DNA of 18,089 nucleotides from BRH-c25 sp029553855 (GTDB lineage: Bacteria > Bacillota > Clostridia > Lutisporales > Lutisporaceae), in contig DAOSQO010000034.1 in assembly GCA_035375865.1 (NCBI GenBank), positions 1 to 18,089 of the forward strand, read 5' to 3'. Of the stretch, positions 7,075 through 14,600 are shown one piece after another. Each line of letters opens with the position of its first letter. Positions within the stretch are counted from its first letter, which is position 1. The position numbers were made by a program, and so were the translations under genes. The notes below the pieces were generated by a model that saw only the letters and a program-made list of their open reading frames with translations, was not told the DNA's origin and made no database searches.

Positions 7075-7103
7075 ATGAGCATTGGTTCTTCCGGCTGCTT
7101 TTT
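7064..7103 (+). terminator. Intrinsic terminator controlled by EutV, upstream of eutA
   Basis: AAAGCAGCCG (7064-7073) pairs perfectly with CGGCTGCTTT (7092-7101) around an 18-base loop, with the T-run at 7099-7103. It lies 40 bases before the eutA start and overlaps ANTAR hairpin P2. By default it would cut expression of eutA and everything downstream until EutV is active. Confidence 0.85.
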
Positions 7104-7142
7104 GCATATGAGGGATGCTTGATTCTTTGAGGCGGTGGTATA

Positions 7143-8576
7143 TTGGTCGAGAATATTTTAAGTGTTGGTATCGACATCGGTACCTCAACTACACAATTGG
7201 TTTTCAGCAGAATAATAATAGAAAATACTGCTTCGTTTGCCTCCGTTCCCAGAATCAGTATTATCGACAAAAAAGTGATTTATAAAAGCGGGATATATTT
7301 TACTCCGCTTATATCCCAGACGGAAATTGACGGATCCAAAGTGAAGGATATAGTGGAAAGGGAGTATCAAAAAGCCGGAATTAAGCCGTCAGATCTCTCG
7401 ACCGGCGTCGCAATAATTACCGGTGAAACAGCAAGGAAACATAATGCAAGCCAGGTGATGGAAACATTGAGCGGCTTGGCCGGAGATTTTGTGGTTGCTA
7501 CCGCGGGTCCTGATCTGGAGGCCATAATAGCGGGCAAGGGTGCCGGGGCTCATACCCTCTCAAAAAATACCGGCAAGACTGTCGCCAACCTTGATATAGG
7601 CGGAGGGACTACAAATATCGCTGTCTTTAAGAATGGGGAGGTAATCGATACTTGTTGTCTTGATATTGGCGGCCGGCTTATAAGGCTTCAGAAAAATACA
7701 TTGAAGGTGAAATATTTAGCACCAAAATTAGAAAGGCTTTCGGCGGGAATAGGATTAGATATAGCATTGAACAAAGAAGTCACGATGCAACAAATCAGAG
7801 GCATTACGGAAAGAATGGCAGTAATTATTGAAGAGGTTCTCGGTATTGGAGATAGAAGTCCCGAGCTTTTATATATGCTTACAACACAGGACTTAAGGCG
7901 AAACTATAAAATTGACTGCATATCCTTTTCAGGGGGGATAGCTGACTGCATATACGGGACTATTGAAGGGGGGATGTTTCAATTTGGGGACATTGGAATT
8001 ATACTTGGTGAATCAATAAGAAAGTCGGCAATATTTGATAAATATGAAATAGCAATACCGCCTGAAACGATCAGAGCAACGGTAATAGGAGCCGGAACTC
8101 ATACAGTAGATATAAGCGGCAGCACCATTAATTATACAAAAGACATGTTTCCTCTGAAAAACATACCAATCCTCAAGGTTTCAGCAAAAGATGAAGACAG
8201 TGACTATGACAGGATCGCAGAAGGCGTGAGGGAGAAATTCAAGTGGTTCTGCCATGGGGGAGAGCAGCAGCAAATTGCATTGGCAATAAAGGGGGTGAAA
8301 AATCCTAGCTTCAGGCAGGTAAGCAAAATTGCAGGAGAAGTAATAAAAGGTCTGGAGGAATTATTAAAGACAAAGCTCCCAATTATCGTAATTATTGAGA
8401 ATGATATGGCAAAGGCCCTGGGGCAGACACTGTACAACCGTTTGGAATATGGGAGGGATGTAATATGTATCGACGATATAAGGGTCGAAAACGGTGATTA
8501 TATTGACATCGGGAAGCCTTTAGCAGGCGGCCGTGTTGTTCCCGTGATAATCAAGACGTTAGTCTTTAATTCTTAA
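7143..8576 (+). CDS. eutA: EutA, ethanolamine ammonia-lyase reactivating factor
   Basis: A 477-residue ASKHA-fold ATPase that releases damaged cobalamin from ethanolamine ammonia-lyase so fresh adenosylcobalamin can bind. The ATP-binding phosphate 1 motif is VGIDIGTSTTQLVFS (8-22), TGETARKHNA (93-102) is EutA-specific, and phosphate 2 is LDIGGGTTNIAVF (150-162). FSGGIAD (262-268) is a further conserved block. The start is TTG at 7143, preceded by GAGGCGGTGG (7129-7138); no better ATG exists near the ribosome site. It is the first gene after the EutV-controlled terminator and is followed 18 bases later by its client subunit eutB. Confidence 0.95.
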   Translation: MVENILSVGIDIGTSTTQLVFSRIIIENTASFASVPRISIIDKKVIYKSGIYFTPLISQTEIDGSKVKDIVEREYQKAGIKPSDLSTGVAIITGETARKHNASQVMETLSGLAGDFVVATAGPDLEAIIAGKGAGAHTLSKNTGKTVANLDIGGGTTNIAVFKNGEVIDTCCLDIGGRLIRLQKNTLKVKYLAPKLERLSAGIGLDIALNKEVTMQQIRGITERMAVIIEEVLGIGDRSPELLYMLTTQDLRRNYKIDCISFSGGIADCIYGTIEGGMFQFGDIGIILGESIRKSAIFDKYEIAIPPETIRATVIGAGTHTVDISGSTINYTKDMFPLKNIPILKVSAKDEDSDYDRIAEGVREKFKWFCHGGEQQQIALAIKGVKNPSFRQVSKIAGEVIKGLEELLKTKLPIIVIIENDMAKALGQTLYNRLEYGRDVICIDDIRVENGDYIDIGKPLAGGRVVPVIIKTLVFNS

Positions 8577-8594
8577 GTGGAGAGGTGAAATTTA

Positions 8595-9956
8595 GTGAGG
8601 CTGAAAACAAAACTCTTTGGTCACGTGTATCAGTTCAAAAGCGTAAAAGAAGTATTAGCCAAGGCAAATGAAGAAAGGACCGGTGATAAACTTGCAGGAA
8701 TAGTTGCAGCCTGCATGGAGGAAAGGATAGCGGCTAAGGAAGTGCTCAGTAATCTTGCACTGGCAGATTTAAGGGACAATCCGGTAGTTCCTTACGAAGA
8801 GGATGAAGTTACAAGAGTAATACAGGATGCGGTGAATGAGTCTATTTATAACGAAATCAAGAACTGGACTGTTTCGGAGCTCAGGGAATGGATACTGGAT
8901 GACAAAACTACAGGAGATGAAATAAGAAGGGTCAGCAGAGGTTTGACAAGTGAAATGATTGCAGGGGTCGCAAAACTGATGTCAAATCTTGACCTCATTT
9001 ACGGGGGCAGCAAGGTAAGAGTAAGCGCCCACTGCAATACTACCATAGGGCTGCCCGGGACCCTTTCCGGAAGGCTGCAGCCTAATCATCCTACAGATAA
9101 CATAGACGGCGTGGTTACGGCAATAATGGAAGGATTGAGCTATGGAGTGGGAGATGCGGTAATCGGACTGAATCCCGTAGAGGATACGGTAGAAAATGTA
9201 ATTAAGATTTTGAGCAAGTTCGATGAATTGAAGCAGAAGTGGGAAATTCCTACTCAAATCTGTGTGCTTGCACATGTGACCACTCAGATGGAAGCTGTAA
9301 GAAGGGGGGCCCCCAGTGATTTATTCTTCCAGAGCATAGCCGGCTCACAAAAAGGAAACGAGGCTTTCGGAATATCTACAAAAATGCTTGATGAGGCAAG
9401 GGAGCTTTGCATGAAGCAGGGGACAGCTACCGGACCTAATTTTATGTATTTTGAAACCGGCCAGGGTGCCGAACTCTCGTCAGATTCGCATCATGGAGCA
9501 GACCAGGTTACTCTTGAAGCCAGATGCTACGGATTCGCAAAACGTTACAGCCCATTCATGGTCAATACTGTTGTAGGGTTTATAGGGCCTGAATATCTGT
9601 ATGACAGCAAGCAGGTGATAAGAGCGGGACTTGAAGATCATTTCATGGGCAAACTTACAGGAATACCAATGGGTGTTGATGCTTGCTATACGAACCATAT
9701 GAAAGCTGATCAGAATGATGTAGAAAACCTGGCAGTGCTTCTTACAGCTGCAGGATGCAACTATTTCATGGGCGTGCCCCACGGAGACGATTCAATGCTC
9801 AACTATCAGTGCACAGGGTTTCACGAGACGGCGACATTGAGACAGTTATTGGGCTTAAAGCCAGCCAAGGAATTTGAGCAATGGCTTGAAAAGTGGGGAA
9901 TTATGAAGAATGGGAAGCTTACAAAGCGCGCAGGGGATGCATCTATATTTTTATAA
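8595..9956 (+). CDS. eutB: EutB, ethanolamine ammonia-lyase large subunit
   Basis: The 453-residue catalytic TIM-barrel subunit that, with EutC and adenosylcobalamin, converts ethanolamine to acetaldehyde and ammonia inside the microcompartment. Length and numbering coincide with the enterobacterial enzyme. Residues reported there to contact substrate are all found at the same numbers: Arg160 and Gln162 (SGRLQPN), Asn193 (IGLNPVED), Glu287 (YFETGQG), Asp362 (GVDACYTNH) and Met392 (YFMGVPHGDDS). The start is GTG at 8595 with GGAGAGGTGA just upstream. eutC follows after 18 bases. The enzyme is predicted to be fully active. Confidence 0.98.
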   Translation: MRLKTKLFGHVYQFKSVKEVLAKANEERTGDKLAGIVAACMEERIAAKEVLSNLALADLRDNPVVPYEEDEVTRVIQDAVNESIYNEIKNWTVSELREWILDDKTTGDEIRRVSRGLTSEMIAGVAKLMSNLDLIYGGSKVRVSAHCNTTIGLPGTLSGRLQPNHPTDNIDGVVTAIMEGLSYGVGDAVIGLNPVEDTVENVIKILSKFDELKQKWEIPTQICVLAHVTTQMEAVRRGAPSDLFFQSIAGSQKGNEAFGISTKMLDEARELCMKQGTATGPNFMYFETGQGAELSSDSHHGADQVTLEARCYGFAKRYSPFMVNTVVGFIGPEYLYDSKQVIRAGLEDHFMGKLTGIPMGVDACYTNHMKADQNDVENLAVLLTAAGCNYFMGVPHGDDSMLNYQCTGFHETATLRQLLGLKPAKEFEQWLEKWGIMKNGKLTKRAGDASIFL

Positions 9957-9974
9957 TAGTTAAGGGGTGAAAAT

Positions 9975-10865
9975 ATGATTTCAGAAAGTGAAATAAAGAA
10001 GGTTGTCGAGCAGGTTCTTTCTGAGCTAAGCGGGACTCTGAATATGGAATGCTGTCCCGAAAAAGGAGGCATTCCGGAAAAGTCTGATCAATGTGAAGAG
10101 GAGAGCTGCTTAAATGACATAACAACAATTGATCTCAGGAAGCAGGTGCTTGTTCCAAAGCCCAACAATCCGGAAGGATTGCTCAGAATCAAGGAAACTA
10201 CCCCTGCAAGGATTGGCGTTTGGAGAGCGGGGCCCAGGTATAAGACCGAAACACTTTTGCGATTCAGAGCAGATCATGCAGCAGCTATGGACGCTGTATT
10301 TACCGATGTGTCGGAGAAATTCATCAAAAAGCTCAACCTGTTTGAGGTAAAAACAATGTGCGGAAGTAAGGATGAGTTTTTGACACGGCCGGATCTGGGA
10401 AGAAAATTTGATGATGAAAACATAGAAATCATAAAACAAAAGTGTACAAAGAATCCTCAGGTACAGATATATATCTCTGACGGCCTGAGTTCAACAGCTG
10501 TTGATACAAATGCGGAGGATACACTGGAAGCTATACTTCAGGGGCTTAAGGGATATGGAATCAAGGTGGGTATTCCTTTCTTTGTGAAATACGGAAGGGT
10601 TCCTTCGATGGATCCGATTTCAGAGGCAACGGGAGCAGATGTTACCTGTGTTCTGATAGGTGAGAGACCGGGGCTTGTCACTGCAGAAAGCATGTCTGTC
10701 TATATGGCATACAAAGCAACTGTAAATATGCCGGAAGCCAGAAGAACGGTGGTTTCCAACATACACAGGGGAGGTACCCCTGCAGTTGAGGCGGGTGCGC
10801 ATATTGCGGATATAATAAAGCTTATGCTTGACAAAAAAGCAAGCGGTATTGATTTAAAACTATAA
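9975..10865 (+). CDS. eutC: EutC, ethanolamine ammonia-lyase small subunit
   Basis: The 296-residue small subunit that contributes to adenosylcobalamin binding in the EutBC complex. The conserved body runs from about residue 70: GVWRAGPRYKTET (81-93), SDGLSSTAVDTNA (168-180), LIGERPGL (227-234) and SNIHRGGTPAVEAGAHIAD (261-279). The first 19 residues, MISESEIKKVVEQVLSELS, form a short amphipathic helix like the encapsulation peptide known at the EutC N-terminus. A variable linker follows and contains four cysteines (26, 27, 40, 45) that I do not associate with the family. AAGGGGTGA lies just before the ATG. The gene is between eutB and eutL. Confidence 0.97.
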   Translation: MISESEIKKVVEQVLSELSGTLNMECCPEKGGIPEKSDQCEEESCLNDITTIDLRKQVLVPKPNNPEGLLRIKETTPARIGVWRAGPRYKTETLLRFRADHAAAMDAVFTDVSEKFIKKLNLFEVKTMCGSKDEFLTRPDLGRKFDDENIEIIKQKCTKNPQVQIYISDGLSSTAVDTNAEDTLEAILQGLKGYGIKVGIPFFVKYGRVPSMDPISEATGADVTCVLIGERPGLVTAESMSVYMAYKATVNMPEARRTVVSNIHRGGTPAVEAGAHIADIIKLMLDKKASGIDLKL

Positions 10866-10879
10866 TGGAGGGATTTTAA

Positions 10880-11533
10880 ATGAAAAATGATCCTATTCGT
10901 GCTACTGTTCTGGCGGTGAAGATTATTCCGAACGTAAATCCGGAAGTGGCGGAAGCATTTAAGCTGGAGCCCCATCACAAAAGCTTGGGACTCATATCGA
11001 CAGATATTGATGACGTATCCTATACTGCCCTTGATGAAGCTACAAAAAAGGCTGATGTTCAGGTTGTATACGCAAAATCGATGTATGCAGGCTCCGCTAA
11101 TGCAAGCACAAAACTTGTGGGTGAGTTTATCGGAATACTTGCCGGTCCAAACCCTGCAGAAGTAAGAAGCGGACTTAATGCCGCAATCGACTTTATAGAA
11201 AACGGCGCGTGTTTCTACAGCGCAAATGAGGATAATTCAATACCATATTATGCCCATTGTATTTCAAGAACAGGTTCGTATCTTTCCAAGGCTGCAGGTA
11301 TAGACGAAGGAGAGGCGATTGCTTATCTTATAGCGCCTCCCCTTGAAGCAGTGTACTCCCTTGATGCAGCTTTGAAGGCCGCAGATGTAAGACTTGCAAC
11401 ATTTTACGGGCCGCCGTCCGAAACCAATTTCGGCGGAGGACTTTTGACAGGAAGTCAGTCTGCATGCAAGGCAGCTTGTGATGCATTTGCCGCAGCGGTT
11501 CAATATGTTGCCGATAACGCCGTCAAATATTAG
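10880..11533 (+). CDS. eutL: EutL, tandem-BMC trimeric shell protein
   Basis: A 217-residue shell protein with two fused BMC folds, expected to assemble as a pseudohexameric trimer with a gated central pore. The opening IRATVLAVKIIPNVNPEVAE (6-25) and the stretch LGLISTDIDDVSYTALDEAT (37-56) are typical EutL. So is the FYGPPSETNFGGGLLTGSQ segment (about 175-193) in the second half, which borders the pore region in the family. GGAGGG at 10865-10870 is the ribosome site. It follows the lyase genes directly, as in other eut operons. Confidence 0.96.
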   Translation: MKNDPIRATVLAVKIIPNVNPEVAEAFKLEPHHKSLGLISTDIDDVSYTALDEATKKADVQVVYAKSMYAGSANASTKLVGEFIGILAGPNPAEVRSGLNAAIDFIENGACFYSANEDNSIPYYAHCISRTGSYLSKAAGIDEGEAIAYLIAPPLEAVYSLDAALKAADVRLATFYGPPSETNFGGGLLTGSQSACKAACDAFAAAVQYVADNAVKY

Positions 11534-11553
11534 CATCCGGATAGGCGATAATA

Positions 11554-12018
11554 ATGAGCGGCCAGGCGTTGGGGTTAATAGAAACCTTTGGTTACATAGG
11601 CGCTGTTGAGGCTGCGGATGTATGCCTGAAGGCGGCAAAAGTAAAGCTCATAGAAGTCGAACCTGTAGCGGGCGGATTTGTTACTGTAAAGATTATGGGG
11701 GACGTAGGAGCAATAAAAGTATCGATAGATGCCTCGAGGTGCGCAATAGAAAAGATGGGATGCCTGATATCCTCACATGTAATACCAAAGCCTGCTGCAG
11801 ATACTTCCAGGCTTCTTCGCAATACTTTGAATAAATGCAAAAGCAATAATCTCTTTACACCTGATTTTGTCCGGAAACTAAACAGTATGAAGGTAGTCGA
11901 GCTGAGAGCACTTGCAAGAAAACTGGAAGGAATATGCATGGAGAGAGGCCATATTAAATTTGCAACCCGCAAGGAACTCTTGGAAGCAATACTTGAGTAC
12001 AACGAAAGGAAGTCATAG
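11554..12018 (+). CDS. BMC-H shell protein with extra C-terminal Rho_N/SAP-like domain (EutK-like)
   Basis: A 154-residue protein whose first 88 residues are a canonical hexameric BMC-H domain (ALGLIETFGYIGAVEAADV at 5-23, pore-facing VAGGF at 38-42, SHVIPKP at 74-80). It resembles EutM but with an extra 65 residues. A polar linker (80-104) leads to VRKLNSMKVVELRALARKLE (106-125), a gap, then FATRKELLEAILEY (136-149). That helix-extended-helix pattern looks like a Rho N-terminal or SAP domain, usually a nucleic-acid-binding module. The parallel is enterobacterial EutK, a BMC domain fused to a helix-turn-helix. The domain call is by pattern only. The ribosome site is weak (AGGCG, 11541-11545). 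The stop codon is three bases before the eutE start. Confidence 0.88.
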   Translation: MSGQALGLIETFGYIGAVEAADVCLKAAKVKLIEVEPVAGGFVTVKIMGDVGAIKVSIDASRCAIEKMGCLISSHVIPKPAADTSRLLRNTLNKCKSNNLFTPDFVRKLNSMKVVELRALARKLEGICMERGHIKFATRKELLEAILEYNERKS

Positions 12019-12021
12019 TGA

Positions 12022-13479
12022 ATGGAAGTAAATGATCTGGATTTGCTATCCATACAGGAGGCCGATACCCTTATTGACGGAGCAAGGAAAGCTCAGATTG
12101 AATTCAGCCGGTTTTCGCAGGAGGAAATCGATGAAATAGTGAGATGTATTGCAGAGATTGCTGAAAGGGAATCTGAGAGGCTGGCCAGGTTGGCAGTCGA
12201 CGAAACCGGGTTTGGGGTATATGAGCATAAGGCAATAAAAAACAGATTTGCCAGCAGGACGGTATATGAAAGCATTAAAGACCTGAGGACGGTAGGGATA
12301 ATAAATGAGGACAAAAAGAATAAGATACTTGAAATAGCTGCCCCGGTAGGTGTGATCGCAGCCTTGGTTCCATGTACAAATCCGACCTCCACTGTGATTT
12401 TTAAAACCCTGATAGCTGTAAAGTCAGGAAATGCTATAGTTTTCAGCCCTCACCCTTCTGCGCTGAAGTGCATAATGGAGACTACGGAGGTTCTAAAGGA
12501 CATAGCCCACAAGGTAGGCGCACCGGAGGATCTGATCAGCTGTATGTCAATGCCGACCCTAAAAGGTACGGCAGAACTGATGAGGCTTTCATCCCTGATA
12601 CTTGCGACAGGCGGTTCTGCAATGGTGAAGGCAGCCTATAGTTCAGGTGTACCGGCACTGGGAGTAGGCCCGGGGAATACTCCTGCCTTTATTGAAAGGA
12701 GTGCGGATATTCCCCTTGCAGTAAAGAGAATAATTGCAGGTAAAACCTTTGATAACGGCACTATATGTTCATCCGAACAGTCTATTGTCACAGAGGATTG
12801 TATTATGCAAGATGTGAAGAAGGAGCTTGCAGACCAGGGGGCATATTTTGTTGAGGGCAATGATATGAAGCTGCTGGCAAAGCTTATACAAAAACCCGGC
12901 GGAGGTCTGAATCCCGGAATAGTAGGTCAACCTGCAGCTAAACTTGCAGAAATGGCAGGTATAAAAGTTCCTTATGGAGCCTTTGTTCTCGTATGCGAAC
13001 AGACAGGAGTAGGAAAGGATTATCCATTTTCAATGGAAAAACTTTCGCCCATCCTTGCATTCTATACCGAGGAAAACCGTTATAAGGCTTGCATGAGATG
13101 CATTGAACTGCTCGAATATGGCGGGATGGGGCACACCCTGGCAATACACTCAAACAATGAAAAGGTCATAAGGGAATTCGCGCTTAAGAAACCCGTATCC
13201 AGGTTACTTATAAATACATCTTCATCATTAGGTGCCATAGGGGCTACCACAAATCTTTTGCCGTCCCTTACATTAGGCTGCGGTACGATAGGGGGAAACG
13301 CAACCTCTGATAATGTTGGTGTAATGCATCTTATAAATATCAGGAGGGCGGCATATGGTGTAAGAGAGGCAGAGGAACTTGTTCCAAGAGCTGAAGAAAA
13401 GATATCCAATATTGATATTAATATGGTTACAAGGCTTGTGCTGGAAAGGCTCAGAGAACTGAATAAAAAGGTTGAATAA
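12022..13479 (+). CDS. eutE: EutE, CoA-acylating acetaldehyde dehydrogenase
   Basis: A 485-residue aldehyde dehydrogenase that oxidises acetaldehyde to acetyl-CoA with NAD+ and CoA inside the microcompartment. Landmarks are APVGVIAALVPCTNPTST (107-124), FSPHPSA (141-147), the nucleophile Cys249 in FDNGTICSSEQ, and LATGGSAMVKAA (194-205). Enterobacterial EutE carries its encapsulation helix at the N-terminus; here the protein starts almost directly at the catalytic domain. Instead it ends in an amphipathic helix (about 466-482, INMVTRLVLERLRELNKK), which may be the targeting peptide. The start is ATG 12022, three bases past the previous stop, so coupling is likely. eutM follows after 15 bases. 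Confidence 0.95.
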   Translation: MEVNDLDLLSIQEADTLIDGARKAQIEFSRFSQEEIDEIVRCIAEIAERESERLARLAVDETGFGVYEHKAIKNRFASRTVYESIKDLRTVGIINEDKKNKILEIAAPVGVIAALVPCTNPTSTVIFKTLIAVKSGNAIVFSPHPSALKCIMETTEVLKDIAHKVGAPEDLISCMSMPTLKGTAELMRLSSLILATGGSAMVKAAYSSGVPALGVGPGNTPAFIERSADIPLAVKRIIAGKTFDNGTICSSEQSIVTEDCIMQDVKKELADQGAYFVEGNDMKLLAKLIQKPGGGLNPGIVGQPAAKLAEMAGIKVPYGAFVLVCEQTGVGKDYPFSMEKLSPILAFYTEENRYKACMRCIELLEYGGMGHTLAIHSNNEKVIREFALKKPVSRLLINTSSSLGAIGATTNLLPSLTLGCGTIGGNATSDNVGVMHLINIRRAAYGVREAEELVPRAEEKISNIDINMVTRLVLERLRELNKKVE

Positions 13480-13494
13480 AAGGAGGATATATAA

Positions 13495-13779
13495 ATGACT
13501 AATACAAACGCATTGGGAATGATTGAAACTAAAGGCCTGGTAGGAGCAATAGAGGCTGCTGATGCCATGGTCAAGGCAGCAAATGTATCCCTGATAGGAA
13601 AGGTCCATGTGGGCGGAGGGCTGGTAACGGTAATGGTAAGAGGGGATGTAGGCGCAGTGAAGGCAGCAACGGACGCCGGAGCTGCAGCTGTCGAAAGAGT
13701 GGGAGAGTTGATATCTGTTCATGTAATTCCAAGACCTCACAATGAAGTAGAGATGCTTATGCCGAAACTGGAAGGTTAA
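13495..13779 (+). CDS. eutM: EutM, hexameric BMC-H shell protein
   Basis: A 94-residue single BMC-domain protein, expected to be a main facet-forming hexamer. It has ALGMIETKGLVGAIEAADAM (6-25), the pore loop VHVGGGLVT (37-45) with three glycines, DVGAVKAATDAGA (51-63) and the C-terminal SVHVIPRPH (74-82). Length and pattern are standard EutM. A strong AAAAGGAGG lies nine bases upstream. It is the second BMC-H of the operon and lacks the extra domain of the earlier one. A stable hairpin follows the stop codon and may protect the abundant upstream message. Confidence 0.97.
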   Translation: MTNTNALGMIETKGLVGAIEAADAMVKAANVSLIGKVHVGGGLVTVMVRGDVGAVKAATDAGAAAVERVGELISVHVIPRPHNEVEMLMPKLEG

Positions 13780-13782
13780 TAG

Positions 13783-13815
13783 ATGCAGCCGGGTCAATTC
13801 CATGACCCGGTGCAT
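13783..13815 (+). repeat. Stable hairpin between eutM and eutT
   Basis: ATGCAGCCGGGTCA (13783-13796) pairs with TGACCCGGTGCAT (13803-13815), with one bulged G and hexaloop ATTCCA. It starts four bases past the eutM stop and precedes the eutT ribosome site. There is no T-run, so it is not a classic terminator. The loop lacks G at position 4, so it is not an ANTAR target. A role as an mRNA-stabilising or processing element is inference. Confidence 0.65.
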
Positions 13816-13839
13816 AGATTCTCAAAAGGATGTGAGAGA

Positions 13840-14592
13840 ATGGGTTTAATCACAGAGACATCACTGAGGTCTGAAATAAGAAACAAGAACATAGATAAAT
13901 ATGTGGTAAAGCCAGACACTAAAATAACGCCGTCAGCCAGGCAGTACCTTAAAGACCGGAGAATTGAGCTGATTGTTGAGGGGCTAAATGCTGACGATAC
14001 CGGGGGTGAGCTTCAGACAGCAAAAACAGGGGAAAAACTTTCCGATAAGTATGTGTTAGCAGGTACAGGGTGTTATATTAGTGAAAAACCTGAGCATATG
14101 ACGCAGTTATACGGGAAGATGCTTGTGTACAAGGACCATCCCAGGATAGTGTTCAGGGGAAAAATAGACAGCCTTCAGTCGCAGGTATTGACACTTCAAT
14201 TGGAGGCTGCCGGTAACAAGATGGATAAACTCCTTAAGGAGCTTGATGAAGTACTTCAATATGTAAGGAATATATTAAAATGTGAGGTTCTGGAGGAAGA
14301 GTTTCCCGGCATCAGCCTTTTGGGCTTAAGTGGTGAGGAATTGCGGGAGCAGTCCCATAATCCTATAAAGTATTTTAACATGAAGCATATACTTCCCCAT
14401 TACAGCATGGGGAAAGCGGCATTGGGGCTGAATTCCTTAAGAAGCAGTATCAGAGAAGCAGAAATATGTGCAATTAAAGCCTTTAAAAAAGATGACGGGA
14501 TGGAAAGGGAGGACCTGATCAAAGCACTTAACAGGTTAAGCAGCTGTGCTTATATAATGATGCTGAAGGTCATAAACGGGGCCTATAGGTAG
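13840..14592 (+). CDS. eutT: EutT, ATP:cob(I)alamin adenosyltransferase
   Basis: A 250-residue enzyme that makes adenosylcobalamin for EutBC. The N-terminal module LITETSLR (3-10) through DTKITPSARQYL (26-37) is typical EutT. The catalytic part has KPEHMTQLYGKMLV (83-96), HPRIVFRGKIDSLQ (100-113) and KALNRLSSCAYIMM (228-241). The HX11CCxxC metal motif of Salmonella EutT is absent: after GTGCYI (75-80) there is no CCxxC. This fits the metal-independent class reported from Listeria and other Firmicutes. An in-frame ATG at 13783 lies inside the preceding hairpin without a ribosome site. The ATG at 13840 has AAAAGGA nine bases upstream and gives the family N-terminus. Confidence 0.92.
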   Translation: MGLITETSLRSEIRNKNIDKYVVKPDTKITPSARQYLKDRRIELIVEGLNADDTGGELQTAKTGEKLSDKYVLAGTGCYISEKPEHMTQLYGKMLVYKDHPRIVFRGKIDSLQSQVLTLQLEAAGNKMDKLLKELDEVLQYVRNILKCEVLEEEFPGISLLGLSGEELREQSHNPIKYFNMKHILPHYSMGKAALGLNSLRSSIREAEICAIKAFKKDDGMEREDLIKALNRLSSCAYIMMLKVINGAYR

Positions 14593-14600
14593 GTGAAAGC

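Noticed and set aside
13783..13839. A 19-residue N-terminal extension of EutT from the ATG at 13783.
   Set aside because: That ATG is buried in a strong hairpin four bases after the eutM stop. The ATG at 13840 has a ribosome site and gives the family N-terminus.
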